The notes below the pieces were generated by a model. The model saw nothing but the letters and a program-made list of their open reading frames with translations, had not been told where the DNA came from and searched no databases. Shown piece after piece: positions 1-9,625 of a stretch of 60,621 bases of DNA (its first letter is position 1; every line of letters starts with the position of its first letter). Both the position numbers and the translations under genes were made by a program. Source of the stretch: Nitrospirota bacterium (GTDB taxonomy: Bacteria; Nitrospirota; Thermodesulfovibrionia; UBA6902); contig JACQZG010000006.1 in assembly GCA_016213935.1 (NCBI GenBank), positions 1 to 60,621 of the forward strand. Direction: 5' to 3'.

Positions 1-294
1 GAGCCGGAGCAGTGCTGGGAGTGTTTTAACTGTGTAAAGATCTGCCCTCAGCAGGCCATAGAAGTCAGAGGTTATTCAGACTTCGTTCCACTTGGGTCCA
101 GCACTATTCCTTTGAGAGGCACTGACTCCATTATGTGGACGATCAAGTTCAGAAATGGTATATTGAAGAGATTTAAATTCCCCATCAGGACTACCGAAGA
201 AGGTTCCGCTGATCCTTATAAAGGAAAGCCAGCGCCCGATTTCTCAACTATTAAACAGCCCGGGTTCTTTACAGCTCCGGCAAGAAAAGAATAA
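1..294 (+). CDS. aprB: Adenylylsulfate (APS) reductase beta subunit, 3' part
   Basis: Iron-sulfur subunit of APS reductase, which passes electrons to AprA for reduction of APS to sulfite and AMP in the cytoplasm. The window opens inside the gene; 97 codons remain. The visible fragment begins with a [4Fe-4S] ligand set (C5-x2-C8-x2-C11-x3-C15-P) and continues into the long C-terminal tail that in known AprB proteins wraps around AprA. aprA follows after 20 bp with its own strong ribosome site, so the order is aprB-aprA on one transcript. Sulfate adenylyltransferase may lie upstream, outside the window. The N-terminus and first cluster cannot be judged. Identification rests on the cysteine motif and the neighbour. 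Confidence 0.95.
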   Translation, partial: EPEQCWECFNCVKICPQQAIEVRGYSDFVPLGSSTIPLRGTDSIMWTIKFRNGILKRFKFPIRTTEEGSADPYKGKPAPDFSTIKQPGFFTAPARKE

Positions 295-314
295 TTCAAG
301 GAGGTGAAAATATA

Positions 315-2318
315 ATGGAAAAAGAGACTTGTACATTTTCGTATTGTGAGAAACCTGCAGTAACTGAAGTTGAATGCGATCTCCTTATCTTGGGCGGCGG
401 TATGGCAGGCTGCGGAGCAGCTTTCGAGGCATGCCGTTGGGCCAATGAAAAGGGACTGAAGGTGGTTATGGTTGACAAAGCAGCAACAGACAGAAGCGGT
501 GCAGTTGCTATGGGACTGTCTGCTATCAATACATATATTGGCGAGAACAAGATTGAAGACTATGTCAGGTACGTAAGAAACGACCTTATGGGCATCATCA
601 GGGAAGACCTCGTATTTGACCTTGGCAGACACGTTGATGATTCGGTACAGTGCTTTGAAGAGTGGGGACTTCCGATCTGGAAGAAGGGGGATGACGGATT
701 CTCTCTCGACGGTTTTCAGGCAAGAGACGAAGGCAAGAAATCATTAAAAGAGGGCGGCACTCCGGTAAGATCAGGAAAATGGCAGATAATGATAAATGGC
801 GAGTCATATAAAGCTATTGTTGCAGAGGCTGCCAAGAAAGCCCTCCAGACCAACCGGGAAAAGACCGGCATGGCACAGAACCATTTTGAAAGGGTATTCA
901 TTGTAAAGGCTGTAAAGGATACAAACGGGACAAACGTAGCAGCAGCCATCGGATTCAGCACAAGAGAAAACAAGATTTACTCCTTTAAAGCAAAGGCAAT
1001 GATCTGCGCAACTGCTGGAGCAGTTAACTGCTTCAGGCCGAGGTCGGTCGGTGAAGGTTTGGGAAGAACCTGGTACCCGGTATTTAGCTGTGGCTCAGGT
1101 TATGCCTTTGGAATGCAGGCCGGCGCTGAAATGACCTTAATGGAGAACAGGTTCGTGCCCGCAAGATTTAAAGACGGATATGGTCCTGTGGGCGCATGGT
1201 TCCTCTTCTTTAAAGCAAAGGCAACAGACAGCTATGGAGAAGATTATTGCGCAAATAAGGAATATTTTGATGATGCAGTAGCCAGATACGGAGATTATGC
1301 AAAAGGTCTCGGTACAGCGATCAGGAACCATCTCATGATGAGGGCGATGAAGGACGGCAAAGGCCCTATCCTTATGCAGACCCCTGCGGCAATGGCAGCA
1401 TTGGGCGCATCCTTCACTGAGAAACTTGGTGAAAAAGAAGGCAAAAAGAAGATGAAACACCTTGAGGCAGAGGCATGGGAGGACTTCCTCGACATGGCTA
1501 TTGGACAAGCATCTCTCTGGGCAGCAACTAATATTGAGCCCGATAAGAGCCCGTCTGAGATTATGCCGTCAGAGCCGTATCTTCTCGGTTCACACGCGGG
1601 TTGCGCAGGATTTTGGGTAAGCGGCCCCGGTGATCTTGCCGGCACACCGGATCATTACAGCTGGGGTTACAATAGAATGTCCACAGTGCAAGGACTCTTC
1701 ATGGCGGGCGACGTTGTCGGCGCATCAGGCCACAAATTCTCATCCGGTTCTCATGCAGAGGGCAGGCTCGCGGCCAAGGCGGCATTAGCATACATCATGG
1801 ACCATGCAGACTACAAGCCGTCGCCGAAAATGTCCCTTGATGAGATCGCGTCTGAGCTTTACCTGCCATTCGAGATCTATGAAAAGCATAAAACATATAC
1901 AACGAGGCCCGAGATTAATCCCAATTACATTGGTCCAAAGGCGCTTCAGCAAAGGCTCCAGAAGATTGCTGATGAATACTTCGGCGGTGTCTCCACCTGG
2001 TATATGACCTCCAAGACCATGCTTGAAGAAGGCCTCAAGAAGCTTGAGATGCTCAAAGAGGATGCAAACAAGATGGCAGCAAAAGACCTCCATGAACTCT
2101 TAAGGTGCTTTGAGAACTACCACAGGATTCTGTCTGTTGAGGCGCACGCAAGACATATCCTCTTCAGAGAAGAATCCAGATATCCCGGTTACTACTACAG
2201 GGGCGATTACAACAAGATAGATGATTCGAACTGGAAGTGCTTTACAAACTCCAAGTATGATGCAGAAAACAATACTTGGGAGTTGAAGAAAGTGCCGTAC
2301 GTTCAGATGGTTAAGTAG
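315..2318 (+). CDS. aprA: Adenylylsulfate (APS) reductase alpha subunit
   Basis: FAD-containing catalytic subunit of dissimilatory APS reductase (APS + 2 e- to sulfite + AMP, reversible). At 667 residues it has the usual family length. The N-terminal dinucleotide-binding motif GGGMAG is at residues 27-32, followed by the family-typical D-K-A-x-x-x-R-S-G-A-V-A-M-G segment; the C-terminal part has the conserved W/H-rich region (S-W-G-Y-N-R-M-S-T-V-Q-G-L-F) and the F-A-D-closing G-D-V-V-G-A-S-G-H-K-F-S-S-G-S. A strong Shine-Dalgarno (AAGGAGGTG) sits about 8 bp before the ATG, fitting high expression. It is followed by a hairpin and then by a strong intrinsic terminator, so aprBA is probably a transcript separate from qmoABC. 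Whether the enzyme runs in the reductive or oxidative direction cannot be told from this sequence alone; the adjoining qmo genes are usual for sulfate reducers. Confidence 0.98.
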   Translation: MEKETCTFSYCEKPAVTEVECDLLILGGGMAGCGAAFEACRWANEKGLKVVMVDKAATDRSGAVAMGLSAINTYIGENKIEDYVRYVRNDLMGIIREDLVFDLGRHVDDSVQCFEEWGLPIWKKGDDGFSLDGFQARDEGKKSLKEGGTPVRSGKWQIMINGESYKAIVAEAAKKALQTNREKTGMAQNHFERVFIVKAVKDTNGTNVAAAIGFSTRENKIYSFKAKAMICATAGAVNCFRPRSVGEGLGRTWYPVFSCGSGYAFGMQAGAEMTLMENRFVPARFKDGYGPVGAWFLFFKAKATDSYGEDYCANKEYFDDAVARYGDYAKGLGTAIRNHLMMRAMKDGKGPILMQTPAAMAALGASFTEKLGEKEGKKKMKHLEAEAWEDFLDMAIGQASLWAATNIEPDKSPSEIMPSEPYLLGSHAGCAGFWVSGPGDLAGTPDHYSWGYNRMSTVQGLFMAGDVVGASGHKFSSGSHAEGRLAAKAALAYIMDHADYKPSPKMSLDEIASELYLPFEIYEKHKTYTTRPEINPNYIGPKALQQRLQKIADEYFGGVSTWYMTSKTMLEEGLKKLEMLKEDANKMAAKDLHELLRCFENYHRILSVEAHARHILFREESRYPGYYYRGDYNKIDDSNWKCFTNSKYDAENNTWELKKVPYVQMVK

Positions 2319-2326
2319 TTGATATT

Positions 2327-2355
2327 ATATGGGGAGGGCAACGCCCTCCCCATAT
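2327..2355 (+). other. Perfect 13-bp inverted repeat after aprA
   Basis: Arms ATATGGGGAGGGC / GCCCTCCCCATAT with a 3-nt loop, starting 8 bp after the aprA stop. On the + strand it is followed by an A-run, not a T-run, so it is not a standard intrinsic terminator. A 3' mRNA-stabilising hairpin for the aprBA message is a reasonable guess. Confidence 0.6.
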
Positions 2356-2451
2356 AAAAATCTTGCAAGGTGAAAAGTGGAAATTTATTAATAAAAATTT
2401 GCAGCTTCCATCTCGCAATGGGAAATATTACTGTTTCACTCACATGCAGAG

Positions 2452-2489
2452 AAACTCAGGGCGCTGGAAACAGTGCCCTGAGTTTTTTT
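2452..2489 (+). terminator. Intrinsic terminator of aprBA
   Basis: Arms AAACTCAGGGC / GCCCTGAGTTT, extended by 4 inner pairs and closed by a GAAA tetraloop, followed by T7 (2483-2489). This is a textbook rho-independent terminator separating aprBA from qmoABC. Confidence 0.92.
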
Positions 2490-2587
2490 AAGCTGTCAAC
2501 AGGCATTGAAAAACTCTTTATATATACTGGCGTGTTATAAGAATTTATTATTTAGTAATTTTTCCATTATAAATATCTTGAATTTTT

Positions 2588-2628
2588 TTGACGTAATGTT
2601 ATAAACTCTAACCCGATATCATTATAAT
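2588..2628 (+). promoter_or_regulatory. Possible promoter of qmoABC
   Basis: The 346 bp between aprA and qmoA hold the hairpin and terminator above and then an AT-rich stretch. A perfect TATAAT lies at 2623-2628, 36 bp before the qmoA ATG, but no good -35 lies at the right distance (the nearest TTGACG, 2588-2593, is 29 bp upstream). A weak or activator-dependent promoter is possible. Confidence 0.3.
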
Positions 2629-2664
2629 CGCTTAAAAAAACTCTCTTGTTTTAGGAGGAGCCAC

Positions 2665-3930
2665 ATGTCAGACAACACAAATACAATTCTTGTTGTGGGA
2701 GGCGGGATAAGCGGGCTCACAACGGCTGCCGAGGCGGCAGAGGCCGGCTATAATGTCGTCATAGTCGAGAAGACGCCGTATCTCGGAGGGAGGGTCTCAA
2801 GGATGAACAAATACTTCCCAAAGCTCTGCCCCCCCTCATGCGGCCTTGAGATAAACTACAGAAGGCTCAAGTTCAACCCGAGGATAACCTACTACACTCT
2901 TGCCGAGATAGAGCGTATCGAAGGAAGCGCGGGCAACTTCAATATATCGGTTCAACTGAACCCCCGCTATGTGAATGAGAAATGCGTTGCATGCAACGAA
3001 TGCGTTGCCGCCTGCCCGGTTGAGGTGCCAAACGATGTGAATGCCGGGCTTGACAAGAGGAAGGCGATATATATACCTTTTGAGCAGTCATTCCCGTTTC
3101 AGTATGCGATAGATGACGCTTCTTGCAAAAAGTCCGACTGCGGCAAATGCGCAAGCGCCTGCAGGTATGACGCGATAGACCTGAATATGAAGCCGAAAGT
3201 GATTGAGGTTAATGCCGGCTCAATAGTCCTGGCAACAGGATGGGATCCTTATGATGCCAAAAAGATAGATAATCTCGGCTTCGGCACAAGCCCCAACATC
3301 ATAACAAACGTGATGATGGAGAGGCTCGCTTCAAATACCGGCCCTACAAAGGGGAAAATTCTCAGGCCTTCTGACAATAAAGAGGTAAAATCGGTCGCTT
3401 TTGTGCAGTGCGCGGGTTCGAGGGATGAAAACCACCTAGCCTTCTGTTCTGCCGTATGCTGTCTCGCTTCGCTCAAGCAGGCGACATATGTAAGAGAGCA
3501 GTACCCCGATTCAAAGGCATATATGTTTTATATAGACATCCGCACGCCGGGGACATCATACGAGAGGTTTTTAAATAAAGTTAAAGAGGATGCGAACGTC
3601 TCTCTTATAAAGGGTAAAGTGGCAAAGGTCGAGACAGACCCTGCGACAGGCGACATTATAGTGACGGCTGAGGATATTCTTGCAGGCGGAAAGGTGAAAG
3701 TGCAGGTTGACCTCTGTGTGCTTGCGACAGGGATGGTCCCGACGGTAGGCAAGGTTAAACTTCCCGACTCGGTCAAAGTAAATGAGAATGGGTTTGTAGT
3801 TCCCGGCAAGGATGAGCACGGGATATATGCGGTGGGCTGTTCCGTAAACCCGGCGGACGTAGCAAAATCTGTCCAGGATTCCACGGCCGCCGCGCTTAAG
3901 TCCATTCAGACAATAAGGAGGAATTCCTGA
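2665..3930 (+). CDS. qmoA: Quinone-modifying oxidoreductase subunit QmoA
   Basis: FAD and iron-sulfur subunit of the Qmo complex, which links the membrane quinone pool to APS reductase. It resembles the flavin part of heterodisulfide reductase HdrA. Visible features: dinucleotide fold G12-G-G-x-S-G17, the HdrA-type segment with E-K-x-x-x-L-G-G-R, a ferredoxin motif C107-x2-C110-x2-C113-x3-C117-P and a second Cys cluster about 40 residues later (C-x4-C-x2-C-x3-C). Length 421 residues is usual. The ATG at 2665 follows GGAGGAG at good spacing. The stop overlaps the start of qmoB by one base (TGATG), so the two are translationally coupled. Close paralogue of the flavin part of QmoB. Confidence 0.96.
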   Translation: MSDNTNTILVVGGGISGLTTAAEAAEAGYNVVIVEKTPYLGGRVSRMNKYFPKLCPPSCGLEINYRRLKFNPRITYYTLAEIERIEGSAGNFNISVQLNPRYVNEKCVACNECVAACPVEVPNDVNAGLDKRKAIYIPFEQSFPFQYAIDDASCKKSDCGKCASACRYDAIDLNMKPKVIEVNAGSIVLATGWDPYDAKKIDNLGFGTSPNIITNVMMERLASNTGPTKGKILRPSDNKEVKSVAFVQCAGSRDENHLAFCSAVCCLASLKQATYVREQYPDSKAYMFYIDIRTPGTSYERFLNKVKEDANVSLIKGKVAKVETDPATGDIIVTAEDILAGGKVKVQVDLCVLATGMVPTVGKVKLPDSVKVNENGFVVPGKDEHGIYAVGCSVNPADVAKSVQDSTAAALKSIQTIRRNS

Positions 3931-6167
3931 TGGAAAAGAAGATAGGTTTATATATATGTAAAGGCTGCGAGATCGCTGACACGGTTGATGTTGAAAAACT
4001 CGTCAAGGTCGGCGACAAAGAATACAAAGTGCCTGTTATAAAGACGCATGAGATTCTCTGCAGCCCGGCAGGCGTTGAGATGATAAAGAATGATATCAGC
4101 GCCGAAGGCGTAAACACGGTTCTTATCGCCGCCTGCTCACCGCGCTCAAAGCACAGGGAATTTACTTTCCCCGGGAGCGTTGTCGAGAGGGCAAACATAA
4201 GAGAGTTTGTTTCATGGAGCCAGGAGCCCAAGAATGAGGATACGCAGGCGCTTGCAGAGGATTATATAAGGATGGGAGTAAGCAGGGCAAAGGACAGCGA
4301 ACTTCCCGAGCCATTCATGTTGGAGGAGTTGAACAAGAATATACTCGTGATAGGCGGAGGAATTACCGGAATGTCGTCGGCTTTGGGCGCGGCTGACGCA
4401 GGGTATAAAGTTATCCTCGTTGAGAAGGCGCCTGAGATCGGCGGATGGGCGGCAAAGATGTATAAACAGCTTCCCCAAAGCTCCCCGTTTGAGGGGCTTG
4501 AAGAGCCGTCTGCAAAAGTTACGGCTGAGAGGGTAACGTCCCACGCAAACATAGAATTATTTACTTCTTCAGAGATAGAGAAGATATCAGGTTTCCCCGG
4601 CCTGTATGACATTTCAATAAAGACTTCAGGGGGGACACAGCAGAGAAAGGCAGGCTCGGTTGTCATGGCGGCGGGCTGGAGGCCTTATGACGCGAAGAAT
4701 CTAAGCCATCTCGGCTACGGCATGCCGAATGTCATAACCAATGTTGAGATGGAAGAGATAGCTTCGAAAGGCAAGATTTTGAGGCCGTCAGACGGCAAAG
4801 AGGCAAAGCGGGTGGCATTCATTCAGTGCGCAGGCTCGCGCGACTCGAACCATCTTCCTTACTGTTCGGCATACTGCTGCCAGACCTCTCTCAAACAGGC
4901 GGCTTATGTAAGGGAGAAGAGCGACAATTCGATTGCTTACATTTTATATAAAGACATAAGGACGCCGGGACAGTACGAGCTCTTTTACAAAAAGATGCAG
5001 GAAGACCCGGGCGTCATGCTGACAAAGGGCGAGGTTACAGGCGTGAGCGAGGCGCCGGGAGGCAATCTTTATGTTGATGTCAAGGATACGCTTCTCGGCA
5101 GCGACATCAGGCTTGAGGCAGACCTTGTCGTCCTTGCAACAGGGATGGTTCCCAACACGAGGATAGACGCCGACAAGCTTGCCGAGTGGAAGGGCATCTT
5201 TGACGAAAAGCTCAAGGCTTCCGGCGGAAAGCCTGACCCGAATGCAAAGCTTGAGCCTCACAAGGTTCCGAACATACTCAATCTTGAATACAAGCAGGGG
5301 CCTGAGCTCCCGATACTTGAAGAGGCTTACGGCTTTACCGATTCAAACTATATATGCTTTCAGTATGAAACCCGCAGGACAGGCATCTTCACAGCGGGTA
5401 GCATAAGGCAGCCCATGAATATGCTCGGATGCATTGATGACGGGCTGGGAGCCGCCATGAAGGCTATACAGTGCGTGGAGGCGACTGCGACAGGACATTC
5501 AATCCACCCGAGGGCATGGGACCAGACATATCCCGAGGTAAATCTCCAGAAGTGCACATCATGCAAGAGATGCACTGAGGAGTGCCCGTTCGGCGCCATA
5601 GAAGAAGACGCAAAGGGCACGCCGTTTCACAAGATGTCAAGGTGCAGAAGGTGCGGCACATGCCTCGGGTCATGCCCGGAACGCGTCATCAATTTCAAGG
5701 ACTTCAGCATCAAGATGGTCTCCAATATGATGAAGAATGTCGATGTGCCGGAAGAAGGGCTCAGGCTTCTCGCGCTTGTTTGTGAAAATGACGCATACCC
5801 CGCGCTCGACGCAATGGCGAAGAAGAGAGAAAAAATACCTTCAGCCATCAGGTTCATCCCCGTAAGGTGCCTCGGCAACCTCAACCTCGCTTGGATAGCG
5901 GACGCGCTTTCAAGAGGCATAGACGGGATGATGCTTTTAGGCTGTAAATTCGGCGAGAATTACCAGTGCCATTTCATAAGGGGCAGCGAGCTTGCCAAAG
6001 AGAGGCTCGGCAAACTTCAGGAGACGCTTGGGAGGCTTCAGCTTGAGCCTGACAGGGTTGAACTCGTTCAGCTCTCGATTTCCGACTATGACAAGCTTCC
6101 TCAGATACTGAATGACTTTGTCGAAAAGCTCGGAGAGTTTGACCCGAATCCGTTTAAGGAATTTTAA
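3930..6167 (+). CDS. qmoB: Quinone-modifying oxidoreductase subunit QmoB
   Basis: Second cytoplasmic FAD/iron-sulfur subunit of the Qmo complex (745 residues). Domain order: a short N-terminal region with C-x2-C, an HdrA-like FAD domain (GGGITG near residue 142), a two-cluster ferredoxin domain near residues 540-585 (two C-x2-C-x2-C-x3-C-P sets), and a C-terminal MvhD/HdrD-type delta domain with conserved cysteines (I-P-V-R-C-L-G and L-G-C-K). It shares with QmoA the stretch V-A-F-x-Q-C-A-G-S-R-D, evidence of duplication. Together with QmoA and QmoC it is thought to transfer electrons from menaquinol to AprBA, possibly with flavin-based confurcation; that mechanism is literature inference and not visible here. 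Confidence 0.96.
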   Translation: MEKKIGLYICKGCEIADTVDVEKLVKVGDKEYKVPVIKTHEILCSPAGVEMIKNDISAEGVNTVLIAACSPRSKHREFTFPGSVVERANIREFVSWSQEPKNEDTQALAEDYIRMGVSRAKDSELPEPFMLEELNKNILVIGGGITGMSSALGAADAGYKVILVEKAPEIGGWAAKMYKQLPQSSPFEGLEEPSAKVTAERVTSHANIELFTSSEIEKISGFPGLYDISIKTSGGTQQRKAGSVVMAAGWRPYDAKNLSHLGYGMPNVITNVEMEEIASKGKILRPSDGKEAKRVAFIQCAGSRDSNHLPYCSAYCCQTSLKQAAYVREKSDNSIAYILYKDIRTPGQYELFYKKMQEDPGVMLTKGEVTGVSEAPGGNLYVDVKDTLLGSDIRLEADLVVLATGMVPNTRIDADKLAEWKGIFDEKLKASGGKPDPNAKLEPHKVPNILNLEYKQGPELPILEEAYGFTDSNYICFQYETRRTGIFTAGSIRQPMNMLGCIDDGLGAAMKAIQCVEATATGHSIHPRAWDQTYPEVNLQKCTSCKRCTEECPFGAIEEDAKGTPFHKMSRCRRCGTCLGSCPERVINFKDFSIKMVSNMMKNVDVPEEGLRLLALVCENDAYPALDAMAKKREKIPSAIRFIPVRCLGNLNLAWIADALSRGIDGMMLLGCKFGENYQCHFIRGSELAKERLGKLQETLGRLQLEPDRVELVQLSISDYDKLPQILNDFVEKLGEFDPNPFKEF

Positions 6168-6169
6168 AT

Positions 6170-6264
6170 AGCTGTCAGCTATCGGCTGTCAGCTTTCAGC
6201 CTAAAAAGCTGATCACTGACCGCTCGCCTCGGCGAGTCGCCTGAGGTGACTGAATGCTGAATGC
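6170..6264. repeat. Heptamer-phased repeat with palindromes, qmoB-qmoC gap
   Basis: The 116-bp gap begins with AGCTGTC, AGCTATC, GGCTGTC, AGCTTTC in strict 7-bp phase (6170-6197). It continues with the perfect palindrome CTCGCCTCGGCGAG (6223-6236) and the inverted pair AGTCGCC/GGTGACT, and ends with further 7-bp units on the opposite sense (6248-6264). The insertion splits qmoB from qmoC. See the other heptamer loci at 20825, 33981, 41450 and 46100. Confidence 0.75.
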
Positions 6265-6283
6265 TTTAAAAGTGGAGGAATAA

Positions 6284-7402
6284 ATGTCAGAAGCAACGCT
6301 TATAAAACCTGATATCGATTTTGTTAAAGGCGTCATTGCCGCGGGCGGCGAATCACTGAAGAAGTGCTACCAGTGCGCCACATGCTCCGTGGTATGCAAT
6401 GTCACGCCCGACAAAAACCCGTTTCCGAGAAAAGAGATGATCTGGGCGCAGTGGGGGCTCAAGGAGAAGTTTATCGGCAATCCGGACGTATGGCTCTGCC
6501 ACCAGTGCAATGACTGCACCGCTTACTGCCCGAGAGGCGCGAAACCCGGAGAGGTGTTAGGCGCAATAAGGAAGCAGACCATATCACAGTATTCAAAACC
6601 CGGATTCATGGTAAACCTTGTCAACAGCAAACTGATGATGCCTCTTCTCTTTCTGATACCCGCCATCATCATCGGCATATTCGCCAACTTCACTGCTCCG
6701 GAAGGGGAGCTTGTCTTTTCAAACTTTATGCCGGTTCACTATATACAACTTATTTTCGTGCCTGCCTTTATGTTCGGCGCGATCGTCGGGCTGATGGGCA
6801 TGATGAGCTTCTTCAGCGACATGAAGAAGGCGCAAGGAATTTCTTCCGGAAACCTTGTCGGGAGCATCAAGGCGCTGATAGGAGATATCCTGAGCCACAG
6901 CAAGTTCAAGTCATGTGATGTGAGCAAGGACAGGTATCTTTCTCACCTTCTCGTATTCTTCAGCTTCGTCACGCTCGGCATAGCGACGAGTTTCGGAGTT
7001 CTTTACATTGATATCCTTCATGTGGATTCGCCATTCTCTTTATTCGGCAAGGGCGCTATCGTAAAGGTCTTCGGCCTCATAGGCGCGATAGGTCTTTTGT
7101 CAGGCGTTTTTCTCATGATATCCAACAGGTATAAAAATGCGGGCAAGGTCGGGCTCGGCAGTTATTTCGACTGGCTTCTCATAACCATCATAGGCGTTAT
7201 CATGGCATCGGGGATACTTTCATGGGTAACACGCTCCGCAGGGCTTGCGGAAGCGGCTTATCTAATATATTTCATACATCTTGTGTTTGTTTTTTCACTC
7301 TTTGTCTATCTTCCTTACTCCAAGCTTGCCCATATCTTCTACAGGAGCGCCGCCATATGCTTTAACAAGTACTCCGGGAGAGAGGCGGCTCCGGGAAGAT
7401 GA
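6284..7402 (+). CDS. qmoC: Quinone-modifying oxidoreductase membrane subunit QmoC
   Basis: Membrane subunit of Qmo, a fusion of an HdrC-like iron-sulfur domain and an HdrE/NarI-like haem b membrane domain. Residues 25-80 carry two cysteine sets (C-Y-Q-C-A-T-C-x3-C and C-H-Q-C-N-D-C-x3-C-P) for two [4Fe-4S] clusters. From about residue 115 to the end there are about six hydrophobic helices with several histidines suited to haem or quinol binding. It is the menaquinol-oxidising entry of the complex. Length 372 is usual. The ATG follows GTGGAGG. The gap to qmoB (116 bp) is unusually long for this operon and filled with repeats, but no terminator is visible, so co-transcription is likely. Confidence 0.96.
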   Translation: MSEATLIKPDIDFVKGVIAAGGESLKKCYQCATCSVVCNVTPDKNPFPRKEMIWAQWGLKEKFIGNPDVWLCHQCNDCTAYCPRGAKPGEVLGAIRKQTISQYSKPGFMVNLVNSKLMMPLLFLIPAIIIGIFANFTAPEGELVFSNFMPVHYIQLIFVPAFMFGAIVGLMGMMSFFSDMKKAQGISSGNLVGSIKALIGDILSHSKFKSCDVSKDRYLSHLLVFFSFVTLGIATSFGVLYIDILHVDSPFSLFGKGAIVKVFGLIGAIGLLSGVFLMISNRYKNAGKVGLGSYFDWLLITIIGVIMASGILSWVTRSAGLAEAAYLIYFIHLVFVFSLFVYLPYSKLAHIFYRSAAICFNKYSGREAAPGR

Positions 7403-7457
7403 GGCATGATAATTTATATCAACAGGAATTAACATCTAATCAAAGGGAGGAGAGAGT

Positions 7458-9530
7458 ATGAATCTAATCATGTTTGCGCTCATCTGCGGTGCGGCAGGCG
7501 TATTGTACGCGCTTGTGACTGCGGCATGGGTATCAAAACAGGATGCAGGCAGTGAACGTATGCAGCAGATTTCAAACGCGGTCAAGGAAGGGGCTTATGC
7601 GTTCCTTGCACGCGAGTACAAGACAGTGGCGATGGTCGCTGTTGTGCTTTTTATCGCAATCGCCGCAGTGCCGGCGCTTGGGATTTGGGCGGCGGTTGGA
7701 TTTTTGATCGGAACGGTCGGCTCGGCGCTTGCAGGTTTTGTCGGCATGTGGGTCACGGTGCGCGCCAATGTCCGTACAACTCAGGCGGCGTCTAAAGGGC
7801 TTCAGAATGCCCTCACGCTTTCATTCAAGGGCGGCTCTGTCACAGGAATAATGGTCGTCGGCCTCGGGATTATCGGGCTTGCGGGCTATTTCACGATAGT
7901 AAAGAGCATGGCAGGCGAGCAGGCATTCCACGCCCTCGTCGGCCTCGGTTTCGGATGTTCGCTCATGTCAGTGTTTGCCCGTATCGCGGGCGGTATCTAT
8001 ACAAAGGCCGCGGACGTAGGCGCAGACCTCGTCGGCAAAGTCGAAGCAGGCATTCCTGAAGACGACCCGAGAAACCCTGCTGTTATCGCTGACAACGTAG
8101 GCGATAACGTAGGCGACTGCGCGGGTATGGCGGCAGACCTTTATGAGACATACACGGTCACGCTTGTTGCGGCGATGCTTCTTGCGAAATCGGTCTTCGG
8201 CCCCGAGAGCCCGTGGGTTGAGTTTCCGCTCCTTCTCGGCGGCGTCTCAATAATTGCTTCTATAATCGGAACATATTTTGTAAGGCTTGGCAAGAGCCAG
8301 TATATAATGGGCGCTCTTTATAAAGGCCTTGCTGTCTCAGGTATTCTCGCGGCAATAGCGTTCTACGGCGTTACCCAGTGGTTCATGGGGCAGTTGGGCG
8401 GCAACACAGGCGGATTCACTCCGATGAGCGTCTTCGGCACTGCCGTTATCGGCCTTGCATTGACCGGGCTGATTGTCTGGATAACAGAGTACTACACAGC
8501 TAAAGAATTCAGGCCTGTTAAGGCGATCGCCAAGGCGAGCCTCACCGGCCACGGCACAAACGTTATCGCGGGCCTCGCGATGAGCATGGAGGCGACAGCG
8601 CTTCCCGCGCTCGTTATCGTAGGCGCAATTCTTGGAGCCTATTCATTAGGCGGCGGTTTTGCGGGAAATATTGAGAGCGGTCTCTTTGCGATCGCTCTTT
8701 CCGCTGTCTCGATGCTCTCGATGACAGGCATAGTTGTTGCCATAGACTCCTACGGCCCTATAACAGACAACGCGGGCGGTATCGCTGAAATGGCAGAACT
8801 GCCTTCATCAGTAAGAGATATAACCGATCCTCTTGACGCGGTCGGCAACACGACAAAGGCTGTTACAAAAGGATATGCAATAGGTTCGGCAGGGCTTGCG
8901 GCTCTTGTTCTCTTTGCTGAATATTCAAGAGAGCTTGCGCATAAGATGGGAAGCGCCGTTGCTTTCGATCTTTCAGACCCGATGGTCATTGCCGGCCTCT
9001 TCATCGGCGGCCTTATTCCGTATTACTACGGCGGCAGGCTGATGCTTGCAGTCGGCAGGGCAGCGGGAGGCGTGGTTGAAGAAGTGCGCAGGCAGTTCCG
9101 CGAGATCAAGGGCATTATGGAAGGAACGGGCAAACCCGAGTACGGCAAGTGCGTTGACATAGTCACAAAGTCGGCGATCAAAGAGATGATGATTCCGGCG
9201 CTTCTTCCGGTAGTTGCTCCGATCATTGTCGGCTTTACTCTTGGCCCCAAGGCTCTCGGCGGCGTTCTTATCGGAAGTATTCTCACAGGCCTTTTCCAGG
9301 CGATAGCCATGACAAGCGGCGGCGGCGCATGGGACAACGCGAAGAAGTCTTTTGAGGACGGCGTTACCGATGACAGCGGTAAGATGCACAAGAAGGGAAG
9401 CGACGGGCATAAGGCATCTGTCACAGGCGACACAGTCGGCGATCCTTACAAGGACACAGCAGGCCCGGCTATCAACCCTATGATAAAGGTCATCAACATC
9501 GTTGCCCTGCTCATCGTTCCATTACTGTAA
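7458..9530 (+). CDS. hppA: Membrane-bound proton-pumping pyrophosphatase, K+-independent type
   Basis: Integral membrane pyrophosphatase of 690 residues with about 16 membrane helices. It hydrolyses pyrophosphate and pumps ions outward. The PPi-binding motif [11 protein letters not shown], the [16 protein letters not shown] loop and the C-terminal [10 protein letters not shown] are all present. Lys467 (in [10 protein letters not shown]) is the residue typical of K+-independent enzymes, which are H+ pumps; K+-dependent and Na+-pumping members have Ala here. Placed directly behind qmoABC, it would recover energy from the pyrophosphate released by sulfate adenylyltransferase when sulfate is activated. 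Strong ribosome site GGGAGGAGAG. An intrinsic terminator follows. Confidence 0.97.
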   Translation: MNLIMFALICGAAGVLYALVTAAWVSKQDAGSERMQQISNAVKEGAYAFLAREYKTVAMVAVVLFIAIAAVPALGIWAAVGFLIGTVGSALAGFVGMWVTVRANVRTTQAASKGLQNALTLSFKGGSVTGIMVVGLGIIGLAGYFTIVKSMAGEQAFHALVGLGFGCSLMSVFARIAGGIYTKAADVGADLVGKVEAGIPEDDPRNPAVIADNVGDNVGDCAGMAADLYETYTVTLVAAMLLAKSVFGPESPWVEFPLLLGGVSIIASIIGTYFVRLGKSQYIMGALYKGLAVSGILAAIAFYGVTQWFMGQLGGNTGGFTPMSVFGTAVIGLALTGLIVWITEYYTAKEFRPVKAIAKASLTGHGTNVIAGLAMSMEATALPALVIVGAILGAYSLGGGFAGNIESGLFAIALSAVSMLSMTGIVVAIDSYGPITDNAGGIAEMAELPSSVRDITDPLDAVGNTTKAVTKGYAIGSAGLAALVLFAEYSRELAHKMGSAVAFDLSDPMVIAGLFIGGLIPYYYGGRLMLAVGRAAGGVVEEVRRQFREIKGIMEGTGKPEYGKCVDIVTKSAIKEMMIPALLPVVAPIIVGFTLGPKALGGVLIGSILTGLFQAIAMTSGGGAWDNAKKSFEDGVTDDSGKMHKKGSDGHKASVTGDTVGDPYKDTAGPAINPMIKVINIVALLIVPLL

Positions 9531-9551
9531 GTTTTAAAATTATCAATTCGC

Positions 9552-9585
9552 AAAAAGGGCTGTCCTTCGGGGCAGCCCTTTTTTT
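9552..9585 (+). terminator. Intrinsic terminator after hppA
   Basis: A-rich arm plus GGGCTGTCC, TTCG tetraloop, GGGCAGCCC and T7. A stable UUCG-capped stem of 14 pairs with one wobble. Ends the qmoABC-hppA unit. Confidence 0.93.
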
Positions 9586-9625
9586 GTATTGAGTCCCTTC
9601 TGAAAATATCGAGGAAATCCATTTT

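Noticed and set aside
2327..2355. Intrinsic terminator on the + strand directly after aprA
   Set aside because: The stem is perfect but is followed by A's rather than T's; the real terminator is at 2452-2489.
2588..2628. A full sigma-70 promoter before qmoA
   Set aside because: TTGACG and TATAAT are both present but 29 bp apart, too far for one promoter; kept only as a low-confidence note.
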